Assembly: GCA_016788945.1 (NCBI GenBank)
Contig: JAEUSA010000160.1
Coordinates: forward strand, 1 to 9,584
From: Leptospiraceae bacterium
GTDB taxonomy: Bacteria; Spirochaetota; Leptospiria; Turneriellales; Turneriellaceae
Direction of reading: 5' to 3'
DNA: 9,584 nucleotides
Below the pieces are notes generated by a model. It ran no database searches, was not told the DNA's origin, and worked only from the letters and a program-made list of their open reading frames with translations. This document shows, piece after piece, positions 7,234 to 9,584 of the stretch. A program made the translations under genes and the position numbers. Position 1 is the first letter of the stretch, and each line of letters begins with the position of its first letter.

Positions 7234-8880
7234 ATGATATCTATGGTGGCCGCAGCGAAAGATAATCCGGGGCTAAAACCCTTCGACCTGACAGGGTATA
7301 CCGGCACGGCGGGGAAAAATTTCTATACCGAAACCAAAATCTTTGCTGAGGCGCTGCGACTCAATATAACCAATCAGGAGAGCAGCTATGTCGCCGCGGT
7401 TGAAAAACATATTTCGGGCCTCGGCGAACTTGCCGGGGGTATCGTCAACGATCTCACCATTGCCTGCCATAAAGAAGGTAAATGGGGTGAACTGATACAG
7501 TTTGATCGTACGGGTAAACGCATCGACGAAGTGTGCTACGCCCCCGAGCAAACCGAACTACGAAAGATTTTTTATGATTATGGTGTGGTGAATCTCGACT
7601 GCCAACCGCACTGGAAACACGAGTTTTCGCTCATTCACCGCATGTCGCTGGCTATTCTCACGAACATGAACGGCGAATGTGGTGTGGCGTGCCCGCTGGC
7701 CATGACAGAGGGATTAATCCACGCGTTACGCGCGATTGGTACGGATGCGCAGAAAGAAAAATATCTACCGCTGCTTACCGCACCCGATTCGGCATCCCAT
7801 TTTATGGCGGGGCAATACGTCACCGAGCGCGTCGGCGGCAGCAACGTCGCGGCGAACCGCACGATTGCCACTCGCCGCGACGACGGTACCTATTTGCTCA
7901 ACGGTGAGAAGTGGTTTTGTTCGAACCCCGGTGACGTGTGGGTCACTACCGCAAAACTCGCGGGCACGAATACCGTCGGACTTTTTCTGGTCTCGCGGCT
8001 GAAAGACGACGGTTCGCTCAATGGCTGTCATCTGTTGCGCAAGAAAGATATCATTGGCTCAAAAGGCAAAATTACCGTCGAAAGCATTTACGAAGATTGC
8101 GAGGCGACGGCGCTTGGCCGTCCCGCGCATGGTCTCGCCAATTTGATCCGCTATATTCTCAAAACCTCGCGGCTGCACGTCATCTGCGGCGGTCTGGGGC
8201 ATATTGCGCGCGCAGTGCTCGAAGCCGAGGCGTATACAGCGGTGCGTGAGGCGTACGGCGCTAAACTGTGCGATTTTCCGAGCGTGAAGCATACGCTCGA
8301 TGAAATACGCATGCTGCGCAATGCGCTGACGCTCGCGGGTTATAAGGCCTTCGCGCTTGCCGAAGGCGAAGATCCGTTGGAACTCGTGCTCGTGCCGCTG
8401 CTGAAAACCATGGTCACGCAATATAGCGCGATCATTGTAAAAGAAGCGCTCATTCTGCACGGTGGCAACGGCATTCTCGGCGATTTTACTGTATTACCGC
8501 GCGTACTGAACGATGCGATCATCAACGAGACATGGGAGGGTACGCATGCGCTTTTGGCGGAGCACGCGCTTGCCGCCGCGCGCCGGCCAAAGGTTCATGC
8601 GGCGCTCGATCGTTACATTGCGGCTGAAGGCATTACGCAGGGTGACGCAGTAAAAACAGCACAGGCAGAATGGCAGAATGTACAAAAGCTACTCGGTAAT
8701 GAATTTGAACGCGATGTGAACCGCATGTACATCTGCGAGAAACTCTGGCGGATTTTCGCTCTCGTGGAGATGCAGCGCCGCAATGACAAATTTCGGTCTG
8801 CGGGAAATGAAGCAGAGCTGAAGCACCTGACTGCATTTACCAAACAAAACTCGCGTATGCCGTACAGACAAGTTGCATAA
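7234..8880 (+). CDS. Acyl-CoA dehydrogenase family flavoprotein, AidB-like size and layout
   Basis: The 548-aa protein is much longer than the usual 380-aa acyl-CoA dehydrogenase and resembles the AidB/long-form group. The flavin-binding middle domain shows YVTERVGGSNVAANR (195-209), followed by GTYLLNGEKWFCSNP, the counterpart of the family's G-x-K-x-[YWF]-[IFC]-[ST] segment. The C-terminal helical domain has a GGNGILGD-type loop and NETWEGT, where E435 sits at the position of the classical catalytic base. About 110 extra residues follow as a helical tail. It should bind FAD and oxidise an acyl-CoA or related thioester in the cytoplasm. AidB itself has weak dehydrogenase activity and a role in the alkylation response, so substrate and role here are open. 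The start is ATG 7234, 3 bp after the isomerase stop and with no clear ribosome binding site, suggesting translational coupling; ATG 7243 is a possible alternative. Confidence 0.9.
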   Translation: MISMVAAAKDNPGLKPFDLTGYTGTAGKNFYTETKIFAEALRLNITNQESSYVAAVEKHISGLGELAGGIVNDLTIACHKEGKWGELIQFDRTGKRIDEVCYAPEQTELRKIFYDYGVVNLDCQPHWKHEFSLIHRMSLAILTNMNGECGVACPLAMTEGLIHALRAIGTDAQKEKYLPLLTAPDSASHFMAGQYVTERVGGSNVAANRTIATRRDDGTYLLNGEKWFCSNPGDVWVTTAKLAGTNTVGLFLVSRLKDDGSLNGCHLLRKKDIIGSKGKITVESIYEDCEATALGRPAHGLANLIRYILKTSRLHVICGGLGHIARAVLEAEAYTAVREAYGAKLCDFPSVKHTLDEIRMLRNALTLAGYKAFALAEGEDPLELVLVPLLKTMVTQYSAIIVKEALILHGGNGILGDFTVLPRVLNDAIINETWEGTHALLAEHALAAARRPKVHAALDRYIAAEGITQGDAVKTAQAEWQNVQKLLGNEFERDVNRMYICEKLWRIFALVEMQRRNDKFRSAGNEAELKHLTAFTKQNSRMPYRQVA

Positions 8881-8882
8881 AG

Positions 8883-9356
8883 ATGGGAAAACAACCGAAA
8901 ACACCGAATACGCCGCGACGGAGCCTGTTTTCCAGCAGATTAATAACGTTCTATCTGATCGCTGTGTCCGCTGCGGTTTACCATATTCGCTGTACATACG
9001 ATTCGACGCCGCCGGGTGACGACAAAATCAACGACGGCAAACCTCTGCTGATGCTCGATCTTTCTGGTTTCGCCGCGCAGCGTCCGGTTCGTGTGCAATA
9101 TACCGACAATGCAGGCACGGCGACGCTTGCAACCGCAGCCGAAAAAACCGATGCTGCAGGCCGCATGCTGTATCCGCTCTACCTGACGCGGGGGACACGA
9201 ACATATTCATTGACGATCACCGTCGATCAGAACAACAACGGCACTTTTGGCGATGCCGGTGATTACAGTTATGCAAGTGGTGCCGTCGCGGGTATTTCCG
9301 CCGATTCCGATATCCGCAGCATCAAGCTGGCGATTGCCAGTTTTACTGCGCTTTAG
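8883..9356 (+). CDS. Small exported protein with an EF-hand-like loop, function unknown
   Basis: The 157-aa protein has a basic N-terminus (KQPK, PRR) and a hydrophobic stretch at about 20-33, then Cys 37, so it is probably exported. HIRC is a poor lipobox because Arg sits at -1; spirochaete lipoboxes are relaxed but rarely that much, so lipidation is uncertain. The mature part is beta-rich and contains D115-Q-N-N-N-G-T-F-G-D124-A-G-D, a calcium-loop-like motif also seen in secreted dockerin- and GEVED-like repeats. No enzymatic motif is visible. The start ATG is 2 bp after the acyl-CoA dehydrogenase stop, with no recognisable ribosome binding site, so expression is probably coupled. Its stop TAG is directly adjacent to the stop of the convergent oxidoreductase gene. 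Confidence 0.75.
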   Translation: MGKQPKTPNTPRRSLFSSRLITFYLIAVSAAVYHIRCTYDSTPPGDDKINDGKPLLMLDLSGFAAQRPVRVQYTDNAGTATLATAAEKTDAAGRMLYPLYLTRGTRTYSLTITVDQNNNGTFGDAGDYSYASGAVAGISADSDIRSIKLAIASFTAL

Positions 9357-9584
9357 TTAACCTGTAATCTGTCTGACACTGTCTAAGGCGATCTTGAGGG
9401 TTTCGAGATCCGCGCCGCCGGTCACCAACGGCTGTTCGCTGCCGATGATGCAATTATAGAAGTGCATATGTTCGCTTTTCAGCGGATTGTCTTTGTGGAT
9501 ATGCACGCGTTCGACGACCGATTCCTGTGAGTATTTGATTTCGTCCGGGGCCGTGACCGTTACCGAGTTGCCCTGACGGTGAAT
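9357..9584 (-). CDS. C-terminal end of a probable Gfo/Idh/MocA-family oxidoreductase (runs off the right edge)
   Basis: The last 75 codons of a minus-strand gene, open at position 9584 and ending at TAA 9359-9357. The translation ends with NPLKSEHMHFYNCIIG, then EQPLVTGGADLETLKIALDSVRQ. This is the typical closing pattern of Gfo/Idh/MocA oxidoreductases: an acidic or polar 'E-x-x-x-F' helix, 'G-x-x-P-x-V-[ST]-G', then a helix 'A-L-x-I-x-x-A/S'. These are NAD(P)-dependent dehydrogenases acting on sugars or cyclitols. The N-terminal Rossmann fold and catalytic Lys lie beyond the window. No terminator hairpin separates it from the convergent gene to its left. Confidence 0.75.
   Translation of the reverse strand: MHRQGNSVTVTAPDEIKYSQESVVERVHIHKDNPLKSEHMHFYNCIIGSEQPLVTGGADLETLKIALDSVRQITG

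Overview
The window reads as ordinary chromosomal DNA from a moderately GC-rich bacterium. Genes are tightly packed in short operons on both strands, with about 95% of the bases coding. No rRNA, tRNA, CRISPR array, transposase or phage gene was found. The gene mix is a class III adenylate cyclase with a START-like N-terminus, an AAA+/VWA pair, a GldA-like ABC ATPase and an AidB-like acyl-CoA dehydrogenase. It would suit a Leptospira-related spirochaete such as Turneriella or Leptonema, but that is an impression from protein style, not a demonstrated assignment.

Layout. Positions 1-354 (minus) are the N-terminal 118 codons of an ABC transporter ATPase that runs off the left edge. A gap of about 150 bp separates it from a divergent plus-strand operon: a tandem AAA+ ATPase (506-2494), a von Willebrand factor A-like protein (to 3614) and a cAMP-type cyclase (3638-5479). 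A PAP2-family membrane phosphatase (5458-6243, minus) converges on the cyclase and overlaps it by 22 bp. Divergent from the phosphatase is a tight three-gene plus-strand operon: mannose-6-phosphate isomerase (about 6301-7230), a large acyl-CoA dehydrogenase (7234-8880) and a small exported protein with an EF-hand-like loop (8883-9356). The last 228 bp (minus) are the C-terminal end of a probable Gfo/Idh/MocA oxidoreductase. Its stop codon abuts the stop of the exported protein.

The most unusual part is the AAA+/VWA locus. The VWA reading frame has no ATG or GTG before the middle of the protein and no ribosome binding site. It overlaps the AAA+ frame around an uninterrupted run of 11 A (2456-2466), and losing one A, or a +1 slip, would fuse the two into one protein of about 1035 residues. 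The AAA+ protein has Asn instead of Thr/Ser after the Walker A lysine, and its second AAA module has lost its nucleotide-binding motifs. The VWA domain lacks the DxSxS part of its metal site. A GC-rich, palindromic repeat-like segment is inserted in frame in the AAA+ gene. Together these suggest either a diverged AAA+/VWA machine with programmed or transcriptional slippage, or a locus beginning to decay. The sequence alone cannot decide between them.
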